This document shows positions 1-11,188 of a stretch of DNA of 31,120 nt, in pieces. This DNA comes from Chromera velia. Taxonomy: Eukaryota > Sar > Chromeraceae. Both the position numbers and the translations under genes were made by a program. Position 1 is the first letter of the stretch, and the number at the start of each line of letters is the position of its first letter. The notes below the pieces were generated by a model that saw only the letters and a list, made by a program, of their open reading frames with translations, ran no database searches and was not told where the DNA came from. Where the stretch lies: contig JAHBMJ010001561.1 in assembly GCA_018398765.1 (NCBI GenBank), forward strand, positions 79,934 through 111,053, in the 5' to 3' direction.

Positions 1-13
1 TTTGGTTGGAAGA

Positions 14-2616
14 ATGTGGCTCCGGTCGGTTTTCATTCCTGCTGCCTTTGCAGGATCAGCAGAGCTTGCGGCGGGATTTCAGACGTCCTATCGACTCCAG
101 AATGGACAGCGCCGTCCATCTCTCCGCCTGAGCAGCAAAGACGATTATGAGGGCAGTGAGAGGGTTGCTGCACCCTCTATTGACGTCTTTACGGGAGATG
201 AGGAGGCTGGCAGTGCCTACTTTTCAGAGGACGTCAACACAGCCCAGGAGTATGCATATCAGAAGTCGAAGCTGGACAAGGACTTCACGAACACAGGCAC
301 CCAAATGTCGTATACCAGTAACACACGGGTAGACATGGACAACCCCCTTGGTGTCACATTTGCAAGTCCAGAGATGATCGCAAAGCTACCCGGAAAGGGG
401 CCGACGGGTTAGTCCGTCTCCGAGGCTGCGCCCTCCTAATCGGTTGCTCATTCCTTTCGGCCCGATAGCGTCTCTGTCGACTACACCCAACACACCGATT
501 TGCTGCTCACCCCTTCGTCACCTTTGTTTGGAGCCAACCGCTGTGCCTCTTTCTTACCATGGTCCCCCTATCAGTCTGCCTGTGCACGTACGCTCTCCCT
601 CCCCGTGTTTGTGGATGTTCTTTAGCAGTGTGTCATTTTGCCCTGTGGGCTATCTTCTGTTCCCATCCAGCTTTTTCTTGTGAATCCAAACAGCCGTTGC
701 CTCTTCCCATCTGCTGCACTTGCCTCCCCCCTCTTTGCCTGCCACCCCCCTACCTACCTCCCTCCTCTCCCCTCCTACCTCCATGCGCACAGGGTTTTTC
801 GATCCCCTCGGCCTTGCCACCATTTTGGGCACAGAGAACGAATTGCGGAGGTGGAGAGAGGCGGAACTCAAACATGGAAGGTCAGGCTGACACGAACGAG
901 GCGGGATGTATACAGTCGATCTCTGCTTGCTGGGACGGGACGGCTTGAGGCTTTTTTCCCTCCTCCTCCACGACGTCCTTCCTCTCTTCACGAATTGATT
1001 CCCTTTACTGCCGCCCTCCCCACGGAACTCGAAATGGCAATGAATGAACGAATGAATGAATGAATGAATGCATGAATGAATGCATGCATGCATGCATCAT
1101 GCATGACTGACTGACTGACTGAACGAATGAATGAATGAATCAATGAATGAATGAATGAATCAATTAATCAACGAATGAATGAATGAATGAATGAATGAAT
1201 GAATGAATGAATGAATGAATGCCTATGTTTCGTTCTGCATTGTGAGGATGAGACTGTTCTTCGCGTTTGGCCTCTCATTTGATTTGAGTCCATTCCTTCG
1301 CCAAGCTGATCCTCGATGACGAATTAATTTGCCTTCCTTTGCTTCCGTTGAATGGAGAGGCAGGGCAGCAGTACTCTCTCTGGTCACTCAGCTCCCTTGA
1401 TTGCGCAAAGTCGGCTTCAAATGAGGCACAGAAAGGTGTTTCTGATCCCTTTATCCTTCTTTCTCTGTTTGGCCATGCAGAGTAGCGATGTTGGCAACAG
1501 TCGGACACGTCCTGCAAGAGAGAATCCACCCTTTCTTTCCGGACGTCCAAGTCCCTCCCCAGGCGCCCGCACAATTCGATGCCTTCAATGACGCAGTGGG
1601 AGGTGCCTTCGGAGTGGGTCTCTTGGCTTTCATTCTTCTCTTGGAGGTCAGTCGGCAGGAAGGAAAGCGCTTACCCTCTCCAATGGAGCTGCTGCTGCTA
1701 GAGAGAGAAAGAGGAGAAAGATCGTAACGAATAGACGGAACTGATTTTTTCCAGTTGCGTTTTTGTGATCCGAGAACTGCCTACAGATGCAAAATCTCTT
1801 CGCTTGCGGGTGCAGCTGCACGTGGGGCTTTGAGTTCTTGATGCCTTCTATCGCACTTCGGTCGAGTGGAAGAGTACCTGGATTTTCCAATGTCACGTCA
1901 GAATGCTGAAAGAGAGAAGCCAACAAGACAGAAAGCCCATCAGTTCATTTCCACTATCTGTATGCAGTCGTATGGTATCGCACGAGGATGGGGAAATCCT
2001 CTGGCTGACGGTGCCTTCTCTTTGAAGGAAGCGAGAGACTACGAACCGGGAAACTGGGGTTTCGATCCTTTGGGGCTTTTCCCGAAGGACGATGAGAAGG
2101 CTCAGTTGAGGTACAGAGAACAGGTACGCACTTTCTTTGTCGTCCTTTTTTTTTTCCGGTCTTCCTTTCTGTTTGTGGTTTCAAAATTTGAAAGACGAAG
2201 ATAAGAACGCCAACCAACGTTCCCCCTGCCTAGCCAGACAGAAGGTGGGAGGGACACGGCACAGTGGAAGCACAAATTGACTTATACACGCACACTCCGT
2301 GGCGCATTCAACCACACCAATGGGCTAAGTGGGGTGTCCGAACAAACAAAACGTGTACACGTCAAGAAGTCCAAAGACCGCGATTGCAGATGCAGTGGAC
2401 GTGCAGTGAATGAGGGATTTCGCGGTCAAGCGGGAGGCCATGATGGACGCCGGATGTCTCGTCTCGTCTCGAGAAAGGAAGAGAGAGATTTCAGAATGAC
2501 GCGCTTTTCCTTGTCTTCCACTCAACGTGAAAAGAAAAAACTGCGGACATCCTTTCTGGATTCCCCCCTCTCTCAAACATACACACGCCCCCGCGCGCTA
2601 GCTCTATTCGTATGAA

Positions 2617-2650
<34 letters not shown>

Positions 2651-2666
2651 TGTGCTTATATTCGTA

Positions 2667-2703
<37 letters not shown>

Positions 2704-2995
2704 TCGTGTGAATGTGTGCGTGTGAATGTGCGTGTGAATGTGTGTGTGCATTTGTGTGTGGATGTGCGGATGTGCGTGCGTACGTGTGTGTGTGCGCGCG
2801 CGTGTGTGTCAACACGTGTGTGTGTGTGTGTGTGTGTGTGTGATACTTCCATCAATGCAGGAGCTGAATCACGGACGTACCTGCATGGTGGCTATCGCCG
2901 TCTTCTGGCTTCAGTACTTGTCGCTCTTTTCGGATGACATCTTCAATGCAATTTTCGGCGTGCGCACTCGGATAGATCCCTTGATCCAGGAGTGA
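14..2995 (+). CDS. Light-harvesting chlorophyll-binding protein (LHC/FCP superfamily), five exons
   Basis: Exons 14-407, 793-880, 1481-1646, 1968-2123 and 2861-2995 join in phase with GT-AG introns to a 312-residue protein ending in TGA. Residues 1-21 are signal-peptide-like, followed by Phe (AAG/FQTS) and a basic stretch, as in bipartite presequences for complex red plastids. Helix 1 carries ELKHGRVAML (156-165) just after FFDPLGL (133-139). Helix 2 is [16 protein letters not shown] (201-216). [10 protein letters not shown] (246-255) precedes helix 3, [10 protein letters not shown] (269-278). The paired E..H/N.R motifs are the chlorophyll-binding and salt-bridge residues of the three-helix LHC family. 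The product should act in the thylakoid membrane. About 110 residues between presequence and helix 1 match nothing I recognise and are longer than usual. The ATG at 14 is the first in frame, but the gene could start in an exon left of the window. The subfamily (Lhcf, Lhcr or LI818-like) is not resolved. Confidence 0.9.
1032..1221. repeat. (AATG)n tetranucleotide microsatellite in LHC intron 2
   Basis: Repeated AATG units with GACT, GCAT and CAAT interruptions fill part of the 881-1480 intron. The short reading frames across it are by-products of the repeat. Confidence 0.95.
2617..2842. repeat. (TG)n/(GA)n microsatellite in LHC intron 4
   Basis: Long TG runs with a GA block at 2632-2650 and TGCG/TGAA variants occupy the 3' third of the 2124-2860 intron, ending about 20 bp before the acceptor at 2860. 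Stop-free frames on both strands here come from the dinucleotide repeat and are not genes. Confidence 0.95.
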
Positions 2996-5317
2996 TAGAT
3001 GAATCGTCTGTAGAATTTGACTGGCACGTATGTAGAAGCAGCCTAGGCAGCAGCAAATGCCGCAGAAGTTGTAGTCTGAGGTAAGAGTCATAGAAGTCCT
3101 AGTAGAATTCCCTGAAAGACTCTAGGAAAGACTCCAGCTGGACCGAAGCAATAGTAGTAATTGCAGAACTTCAAGCAGCAGAAGCAGTTTCTTTTTTTTA
3201 AGTTTCCATATTCAACTTGGCATATTGTTTACTAGTAAACTCCACCTAGGGTTTCAAGTTGGCATTATAGGTTTGGTATGATTATGATCCATGAATGAAT
3301 CAACCTTTGTTCTATAGCTAATTCTATAGTAAGGTTTTTTTTTTTATTATTTCTCTCTAGATCTCTCTATTAAAAGGGCCAATTAGGTTCAAAGTTTAAT
3401 TAAATTTATTTAGAGGCCATGTAAAAATTTATCTGCGTGCCAATGGCATGCAAACGGGCTCTAGCGGCGCAATCTATGACTCCAATGTTTATATAATAAA
3501 AGATATATGAACAACCAACGTGCTAGGTGGTGATGGACCGCCAGTGCTTTGGAAAGGGTGTCAACTGATGTGAACGAAGTCGACTCATTCCAGTTTTTTA
3601 CTACGACCTAGGCCACAACATCTGCAAAGGCAACGGCAACCTTGAGGCTCATCCCAAACTCGGCTTTTTCTTGTAGTATCGCTGGTGTGGTACTAAGAGT
3701 TTAAAGCTCTGTCTCGTCTCGACTTAATTCTGCGTCGGATGGAACCGAGGCAGCAGCGCAAATCGGCTCGAAGGTGATTTTTTGTCGCTGCTGCCCTTCT
3801 CTGAAAAGTAGAAACTGCTGCGTGAAGCGCTTGGTCTGAACAATGAGAACCTAGTAGTCGCCAGCCTGAATTCCCGCGTCTCGGAAGCATTTCCGAAGAG
3901 CCGATCAGCTCAATCATCCTAGCGAGGCTATATTCTGCAAGCATCATATACTCTCATGAGGTTTCACCTTATGCTGGGTGCCCTTAAGGAGTATTAAGGA
4001 GCATTAGGAGAAGAAACATAGGGAGAAGTGTCGCCACCTCGATTGCCACCTCCAGCGTTTTTACAATATTTGCGTCTTAAATTTTTTTAAAAAAAATTGA
4101 CCTGTACATACTGCAATATTTTCTTGCAACAGTGCAACGGGGGTGCAATGGGGTGTATGGACACCGTGCAGGGGTGATTAGACTAAGCTCGTCTCATGTA
4201 TGGAAGGCGAAGCCTAGCTTGCGGAGCAAAGCCGTACGTTCAAACGTACGATGGAAATCACGATCCGACGGGAAATATAGTCCAAGGCCCGCGGCGCGGC
4301 CTTTGCGGCACCAACGCGCCAAGCCGGGAACGTCAAATCCATCCCACGCGGGCGAGAAAAAATAGTGGTGGCGGTTTTATCTGCTGCGCGCTCAAAACAA
4401 TGTGAAAGTCAAAAAAGATATCTTGAGTAGTTGAAGAGGAGTCAAACGAAGGAGAAAAGACGATAGTCCGTTCTGACAGTTCCGTCAAAGTTCGGACGGT
4501 CGAACAAACCGGAAGAAGACGTTTCTGGTTCGAAACTAACTGCACTCGTCAGAGCTTCCCAACCAAAAAGGTGGGGAGGTCTTAAGTTGAAAGACGGCGG
4601 TCGTAAGACCCCCAAAATTAGACGGAACACAACAAGTGAAAGAGGCTGCAGCGTTCTCTTGTCAGTCCCCTCTTGAAAGAGCCTCCTCCTAGAGAGGTAA
4701 AAGAAGGGACTAGGCAGAGGAGCAACTGGGCCGGGAAACCCCTTCCAGTCGGCACAAAGGCAGAGGGATGCCACCTTAAGGTGAGCATCCCCTTGAAGTT
4801 CACAAAATAGCCACTGGATCCACAATAAGTGTTGCTCTTATATATTCCCTCGCTTCTCTTTCCTTGCTAATGTGCAGGGTGGCATGAGGACATGAAGCCT
4901 AATAAGCGTCGATTTGGCGTGTTGAAGACCGTTGTAAAGGTCAGTGACCATGTTGGACATAAAATGATCTGACTCATGGAAGTTGGCGTCTCTTCACGTC
5001 TCGATCCTTGAAGTCGCTCTCACAATTTCTCACGCAGAGAGAGTCGACCACAGGATTGCGAACCTCTCACATTTCCCACCCATACCACGTGCTTTGGTAG
5101 AGGGGGTAACAGTGAATCACTGTGCATCCTTGTTTTCTGCCTGACTGCAGAGCGTCAGAAGATCCTGGGAAAGCGCTCCCCGCCCGTCTATGAGAGGGCA
5201 GCCCGGCTTTGGTATACGGGCCCCCACAACAGGCAAGGTGAGGTGGCATCCCCCCCCCAAAATGTGTTAACCGTCCGTATTAACTAATGTAGCCGCAGTT
5301 TTGCATTCTTCCCTTCA
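2996..5317. other. Intergenic stretch, no gene recognised
   Basis: The first 200 bases are presumably the 3' UTR of the LHC gene. 3190-3500 and 4070-4110 are AT-rich with A/T runs. 4130-5250 has higher GC and short frames on both strands, but none shows a domain, a repeat family or a convincing splice structure. It may hold decayed transposon DNA; nothing specific can be supported. Confidence 0.5.
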
Positions 5318-7296
5318 TCTTGGCAGACAGAGAAGGGCAGAAACCTCTCCCTCTGTACATCTTTCCATTCTTAACAGGCAGAGAACGGCAAAGATCCCTC
5401 TCTCTGTCTTGGCAGACAGAGAAGGGCAGAAACCTCTCCTTCTGTACATCTTTTCATTCTTAACAGGCAAAGAATGGCAAAGATCCCTCTCTCTGTCCGT
5501 CTTCACTCTTTGCAGACAGAGCAGGACAGAGATTCTTCTCTCAGTGCATCTTTTCATTCTTTGCAGACAGAGAAGGGCAAAGACCCCTCTCTCTGTACAT
5601 CTTCATTCTTTGCAGATAGAGAAAGGCAGGACCCCTCTCTCTGTACATCTTCTTCTTTGCAGACACAGAAGGGAAGAGACCCCTCTCTCTGTACATCTTC
5701 ATTCCTTACAGACAGAGATCAAAGGCTAAAGATCCCTCTCTCTGTGCATCTTTTTTTTTTGCAGACAGAGAAGGGCAGGACCCCTCTCTCTGTACATCTT
5801 CATTCTTTGCAGACACAGAAGGGAAGAGACCCCTCTCTCTGTACATCTTCATTCCTTGCAGACAGAGATCAAAGGCTAAAGATCCCTCTCTCTGTGTATC
5901 TTTCTTCTTTGCAGACAGAGAAGGGCAAAGACCCCTCTCTCTGTACATCTTCATTCTTTGCAGACAGAGAAGGGCAGGACCTTCTCCCTGTATATCTTTC
6001 TTCTTTACAGACAAAGAAGGGCAGAGACCTAATGGCATCTTTCTGTACATCTTCTTCTTTGCAGACAGAGAAGGGCAGAGACCCCTCTCTCTGTACATCT
6101 TTCTTTTTTGCAGACAGAGAAGGCTAGACCCTCTCTTTACACATCTTTCTTCTTTGCAGACAGAGAAGGGCAGGACCCCTTTCTCTGTATATCTTTCTTC
6201 TTTGTAGACAGAGAAGGGCAAGACCCTCTCTCTGTACGTACATCTTTTTTCTTTGCAGACAGAGAAGGGCAGAGACCCCTCTCTCTGTATATCTTTCTTC
6301 TTTGCAGACAGAGAAGGGCAGGACCCATCTCTCTGTACATCTTTTTTTTTGCAGACAGAGAAGGGTAGAGACCCTTCTCTCTATACATCTTCATTCCTTG
6401 CAGACAGAGATCGAAGGCTAAAGATCCCTCTCTCTGTGCATCTTTTCATTCTTTGCAGATAGAGAAGGGCAGAAAACTCTCTCTATACATCTTCATTCTT
6501 TGTAGACAGAGAAGGGCAGGACCCCTCTCTCTGTACGTCTTCATTCTTTGCAGACAAAGAAGGGCAGAGACCCCTCTCTCAGTGCATCTTTCTTCTTTGC
6601 AGACAGAGGAGGGCAAAGACCCCTCTCTCTGTACATCTCTCTTCTTTGCAGACAGAGAAGGGCAGGACCTTCTCCCTGTACATTCTTCTTCTTTGTAGAC
6701 AGAGAAGGGCAGAGACCCAATGGCATCTCTTTATACGTACATCTTCTTCTTTGCAGATAGAGAAGGGCAGAGACCCCTCTCTCTGCACATCTTTCTTCTT
6801 TGCAGACAAAGAAGGGCAGGACCTTGAAGTTCTCCCTGTACATCTTTCTTCTTTGCAGACAGAGAAGGGCAGAGACCCAATGGCATCTCTCTGTACGTAC
6901 ATCTTCTTCTTTGCAGACAGAGAAGGGCAGAGACCCCTCTCTCTGTACATCTTTCTTCTTTGCAGACAGAGAAGGCTAGACCCCTCTCTCTGCACATCTT
7001 TTTTCTTTGCAGACAGAGAAGGGCAGGACCCCTCTCTCTGTACATCTTTCTTCTTTGTAGACAAAGAAGGGCAGGACCCATCTCTCTGTGCATCTTCTTC
7101 TTTGTAGACAGAGAAGGGCAGAGACCCCTCTCTCTGTACATCTTTCTTCTTTGCAGACAGAGAAGGGCAGGACCCCTCTCTCTATACATCTTTCTTCTTT
7201 GCAGACAGAGAAGGGCAGGACCTTCTTTCTGTACATCTTTCTTCTTTGCAGATAGAGAAGGGCAGAGACCCATCTCTCTGTCCATCTTCTTTATGG
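5318..7296. repeat. Minisatellite: about 40 tandem copies of a ~48-bp unit
   Basis: The unit reads approximately GCAGACAGAGAAGGGCAG, then (A)GACCCCTCTC, then TCTGTACATCTTTCTTCTTT. Units are mostly 47-50 bp. Longer variants contain GATCAAAGGCTAAA (about 5716, 5867, 6408 with GATCGAAGG) or AATGGCATCT (about 6029, 6718, 6878). Each unit holds an ACAGAGA/TCTCTGT inverted pair that could form a hairpin, and a pyrimidine tract plus TTTGCAG. Because 48 is a multiple of three, long frames stay open on both strands (e.g. 5474-6127 plus, 6731-7285 minus) and encode 16-residue periodic peptides. I treat these as non-coding. Confidence 0.95.
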
Positions 7297-7338
7297 TTAT
7301 GAAGAAAAGAAGGAGAAACCATATAGTCTGTCTGTCCG

Positions 7339-7379
7339 TCTGTGTGTGTGTATATGCATGTGTGTGTATACGTGTGTGT

Positions 7380-7417
<38 letters not shown>

Positions 7418-7440
7418 ATGTATTTATGTATATATGTATG
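7339..7440. repeat. (TG)n microsatellite
   Basis: TG/TA-rich run with perfect TG blocks around 7386-7414, directly after the minisatellite. Confidence 0.9.
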
Positions 7441-7548
7441 TACATGTTTCTTTTGGCGCTCTCTCTTCGACGCACTCACTCATGCAGACAGAAATATATA
7501 CAGTCCGGTTGCCGGTCTGTTGCTCAGCTTTCCTCGCCCCTCGATCAG

Positions 7549-8392
7549 ATGCTCCAGCAAAAGAAGTCTGTGGTGTGCTCTGTGCAGGAGGCCTCGAAGG
7601 AGAAAGAGCAGGCGGGCGACCAAACGTCCCAGGAAGTCAGTCACAGATTTTCTTTGCTAGCTCTGCGATAGTATCCGTTGCCTGTCTCGTGCGCTTCTTG
7701 TAGAGATTGCTTCTTCTTAGTATCCATATTTATTCTAGCATTTATTCTTGTATTGCGTTCACGTGAGCGTATGTATGCGTGCTCAGGCGCCTTTCTCCTG
7801 CCAAAATTGCTACGTCTGTTGATTCTACAGGATTTTGTCCGTGTCTTCTAACGTTTTCCCCACTGAATTTGGTTTGCCTTTCCCGTTGATGGTGTGATGC
7901 TGGTTAACTTCATTCAATGAATGCATACGATGCTTCGGGTCTATTGGTGCTGTACGGCTTCTTTATGCATACGTGTTTGTTTGTCTTATGTGCAGCTTCA
8001 AGAGAATCAGACAGAAATACTTCCGAGTCCCTCTTCTCAGCCATGCCCGGGTGCCCTTAGCCTCAAAAGGACCAGTCGGTGACATTTTACATATTTTTTC
8101 TTTTTCGTACCGTGTTTCAGTCTGCACAACTCCTTTCATCTCTCTTTCTGGCCCCTATGTCTTTTGGTGTCCATCACTGTCTGTTTCTGGCTGTTTGGAG
8201 AGAGCCGCAGGGTATGAGTGAAGGAAGCCGCGGGAGATGGCACAGAAAACCTATGTATCAAATTGGGACCCGTATTTCTCCTTCCCTCCCATACAATTTT
8301 TCACGTGGATTGTTCTCAGATTTTCCATTCTCCTGAAGGCCAATTTGGGTGTTGTTATGCGAAAGAAAAGAGCTCTTGAGGGGGAACTTTAG
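7549..8392 (+). CDS. Possible small single-pass membrane protein, four exons (tentative)
   Basis: Four segments can be joined in phase by GT-AG introns: 7549-7635 (donor GTCAGT), 7996-8078 (acceptor TGTGCAG), 8121-8211 (acceptor GTTTCAG, donor GTATGA) and 8339-8392 (TAG stop). The model gives 104 residues: a charged Glu/Gln-rich, possibly helical N-terminal part, a basic stretch, one hydrophobic segment (FWPLCLLVSITVCFWLF) and a short basic tail. The order soluble helix, membrane anchor, tail is loosely reminiscent of tail-anchored proteins such as SNAREs, but I see no diagnostic motif. Support is splice signals plus reading frame only. Upstream exons could lie before the minisatellite, and an alternative acceptor exists near 8320. 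It may not be a gene. Confidence 0.22.
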
Positions 8393-9780
8393 GCCTGTGC
8401 GGCTACTGTCACTCTTTTGGTACGTACGGGACTTTGGAGAGTTTCGTGAGCGCTGAAAGAGCCCATCTGCAAGACCAAAGCATGCAGAAGAGCCCCTTGT
8501 AGGCCCGCCCGGGGCACTCTCCGCCCTTCTTTTGAAACGTGATCCATAGTACCAGCTCCCTGTTATGTTTTTGTAAATCTGCCTTGAATTCAAGGTATTT
8601 CTTTCTTTTTTTTTCTTCCGTCTTGTGTGCAAGCAGCAGCAAGTGAGACCTGCTCGTTTCTTCCTCCCTTAAAATATTTTGCCTTCTTTTTATAAGTTAT
8701 TTATAGATCCCAATGAGGATGGTGAGTTTGCAGAGTCTCTAGGGCTGGCTGGCTGGCCGGCCGACTGTGTATGTAGAGAAAGAAGAAAAAACAAAACACG
8801 GGATCGATCCATCTTTGTTGCAGAAAAGAAGAAAAGGAAAGGGAAGTTCATATTTGCACTCACATCAATGAGGAAAAGGAAAGCACGACAGCATCACTGT
8901 GCATGTCTGTCTGTCTGTCTATCTGTCCGTCCAAAAAAAGAAGTCATACGGGCTGCCTGTAAAAGAAAAAAGGAAACAACAAAGAAAAAGAGAAGTCATA
9001 TGGTCTGCCTGTCTATATGTAAGATGAGCAGGTGAATATCTCTGTGGAGGTTGAAAGAAAATGAACATTCTCGAACTGATTTTAGATGTGACCGCAAAGA
9101 TTAAAGTCTGAACGTTTCATCAATAAATTTGTATGCAGTGGTGGAGAGGACTGACGCCGGTGAATGACAAGAGTGACCCGTGTGCGTCGGCACGCAGAAA
9201 GGGCAAACCTCGATCTATGGGCACGTTAGTTAGCGGTGGGGGGGATGTATTTCACAGCAGCGCATTTTTTGCAAGGATGCCTGCCTATGCTTCTGTTTCC
9301 ATCCTCAGGCATGACAATATAAATGGGTCGGGTGGCAGGGTTGCTGCTTCGGATTGCACGTCGCCAAATACAAGGAAATGTTTGTCTCCCACTTTCGCTT
9401 TGATTGCATGGCTTTGTAAAGGGGGCTGGAAGGTATGTGGAGTTACCTGTTGTCTCATTTGTATTCATATCGTGACGAAGAAGAAGAACGGAAGTGCAGA
9501 ATCACTGGCGTTAATTTGCCTTGCGGGCTTCACTTGAAAACCTTCAGGCTTGACTAGGTCACTGCATGAAGTGTTGGCTCAGGTTGGGCCAGAATCCGAG
9601 TCACGAGCGGATTGAAGCCGGATTCTGCAGAGTGTTCACTCACTACAAGCAACGTCCTAGGCAATATGAATTGATATGAAAGTTAATATTAATTCTACTA
9701 GTTTTTTTCTATATACAACTCTTGATACAACTTTGAATGAGCAAAACAATTGTTAATTATGATTTTTTTTTTTAATTATC
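8393..9780. other. Intergenic stretch, no gene recognised
   Basis: A-rich segments (8780-9000), a short CTGT repeat near 8905-8930 and a 134-codon plus-strand frame at 9133-9537 with no recognisable domain. AT-rich around 9660-9780. Nothing further supported. Confidence 0.5.
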
Positions 9781-9939
9781 TATTGATTGATTGATTGATT
9801 GATATGTTCCGCCGTAGGGCCTTCCCGCTATGTCTATCTATTATTATTAGGGATCGTATCGATATCGTATCATATCGGTATCGGTATCGAAGTATCGACT
9901 ATCGGTTCTTTTTCAAGCGGGCAAGTATCGGTTAGTATC
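9781..9939. repeat. GATT run and degenerate TATCG repeats
   Basis: A short (GATT)n run at about 9782-9802, then at 9850-9939 a degenerate series of TATCG/TATCGG units (ATCGATATCG, TATCGGTATCGG and similar). The series abuts the left target duplication of the MITE at 9948. Confidence 0.7.
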
Positions 9940-9947
9940 GGCCTGCT

Positions 9948-10181
9948 GACCTCCTTGAACCTAACTACCACTTGAAAGTTCGAGCCGCATTTTTAGATCA
10001 GCTTGAAAGTTTGTGCCGCAGGCGTGGATCATTTACGGTGTGTTGAAAGCCAAAACCGCATATCTGGACAATGTTTTGACCATTCACACCGCAGGCATGG
10101 ATGGTTTTTTGAAAAACGATGCCGCAGATAGAGATCATCTTGATTATATTTTTTCAAGTGGCACTTAGGTTCAGGGAGGTT
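9948..10181. mobile_element. hAT-like MITE, 234 bp, with 8-bp target duplication
   Basis: The left end GACCTCCTTGAACCTAAC continues into TACCACTTGAAA. The reverse complement of the right end reads AACCTCCCTGAACCTAAG then TGCCACTTGAAA, giving about 30 bp of terminal inverted repeat with four mismatches. GGCCTGCT occurs immediately outside both ends (9940-9947 and 10182-10189). An 8-bp duplication is the hallmark of hAT transposons, so this is probably a non-autonomous hAT derivative. There is no coding capacity. The interior consists of about four degenerate units of the form TTGAAA...GCCGCA...GATCAT. Confidence 0.85.
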
Positions 10182-10189
10182 GGCCTGCT

Positions 10190-10695
10190 TAGAGTTTGTG
10201 AAGGACTAGCTGGGCTACTATGTGGCAAGGCGCACGCGGCACGTCGGGCCGGGCCTCGGTACTCGAAGACCGGGCGCGGCCAGGCCCAGTAACATGCGTA
10301 TACCGTCCCCAACCGGCTCTATGCATGGATAAATGCGGAACCGGCTCCAATTAACGTGCACTAGCTGAATTCAGCCCCAGCGTGGCCAGAACAGCCCGAC
10401 TTAGCTTCAAAACAAGACTGTACGTACACTGCATCCAATCTAACAGAGCTTTAAGTTCATCATTTCCGTTTTCTAAACAAAACCGCTTCTGGACAATCAA
10501 AGCATCATAACAGCCAGAAAGGGAAAAAACGAGCTAAGATGTGGACATATTATAAACGTCCGGCGGATAGAAATTTCATCTCCTCAGCATGCAGAGTTGC
10601 TTGACCCGTTGTCACCCTGTCGGAGTTAGCTCACTGGCCAACGTCCGTGCTTCTATAATAATATAGACTATTATCATCATTATACAAATTCACAC
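10190..10695. other. Intergenic stretch between MITE and retrotransposon
   Basis: About 500 bp of mixed composition with a GC-rich patch at 10220-10290. No gene, RNA or repeat recognised. Confidence 0.5.
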
Positions 10696-10700
10696 GAAAT
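10696..10700. repeat. Target site duplication GAAAT, left copy
   Basis: GAAAT lies immediately outside the left LTR and recurs immediately outside the right LTR. Five base pairs is the usual duplication for LTR retrotransposons. Confidence 0.85.
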
Positions 10701-11166
10701 TGATGAATCTTTAGCTTACCTAAGCTCAGAGATCCACGCTTGTACATATACTCATAAGTCTGGTCTTCCGGGAATGGTCTCGAGTTCACAGATCTCTCTA
10801 GTCTGGACCTCGATACACACTCTCTATCTGTATTTCTAATTCTTGGTCGATCGGTCGATCGATCGCTCATGTGCACGTCTGCTGTGTCTCTATCTATCAT
10901 ATTTCATGTAATACATTTGTCTGTATGTCCCGTACATGACATGCTCTTTGCTTTTCTGTCCACTCGCATTCAGTCTCTTTCAGTGCTGCATTTTCTGTAT
11001 GCATGTTCACGTGTATATTGCAATTTCCCGCATGCAACGCTTCATACATGTGTTACTGACATGTACAATTCGCTCAGCGGCGCTCGACGGTGTACGCAGA
11101 TCGATTTAGACTGGTATGATGCTGCGTGCGCCGTGCCTCTTCTCTCTGACCCTTGATACCTCATCA
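10701..11166 (-). repeat. 3' LTR of the copia element (466 bp)
   Basis: Begins TGATGAATC and ends CTCATCA in plus-strand reading. Same length as the copy at 19353-19818, with about 25 substitutions and no indels. Frames through the LTR are not genes. Confidence 0.95.
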
Positions 11167-11172
11167 ATCGTA

Positions 11173-11188
11173 TCCTTTTTCTTTTTTC
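11173..11188 (-). other. Polypurine tract of the copia element
   Basis: On the minus strand, GAAAAAAGAAAAAGGA lies six bases before the 3' LTR, the expected position for the plus-strand DNA primer of an LTR retrotransposon. Confidence 0.6.

Noticed and set aside
2573-2937. His/Thr-rich and Cys/Val-rich frames around 2600-2900
   Set aside because: Translation of (TG)n in an LHC intron; only the 2861-2995 part is a real exon.
4528-4545. Possible tRNA T-arm (GGTTCGAAAC)
   Set aside because: No cloverleaf could be built around it; no acceptor or anticodon arm fits.
5318-7296. CRISPR-like array
   Set aside because: Units are contiguous tandem copies without unique spacers, and the context is eukaryotic.
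5301-7703. Long open frames on both strands with periodic peptides (e.g. DREGQDPSLCTSFFF, LCLQRRKMYRERG)
   Set aside because: They overlap on opposite strands and follow from a 48-bp repeat whose length is a multiple of three; no start context, domain or splice model supports them.
8237-8392. A 51-codon frame starting at ATG 8237
   Set aside because: Its end coincides with the tentative last exon at 8339-8392, but the frame before that lacks any independent support as coding.
9133-9537. 134-codon plus-strand frame as a gene
   Set aside because: No domain, mixed composition, no splice or start evidence; not separable from chance.
10631-11166. Conserved pair of frames at 10631-10900 and 19334-19552 that looked like a duplicated gene
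   Set aside because: Both lie inside the LTRs; the similarity is that of the LTR, not of a protein.
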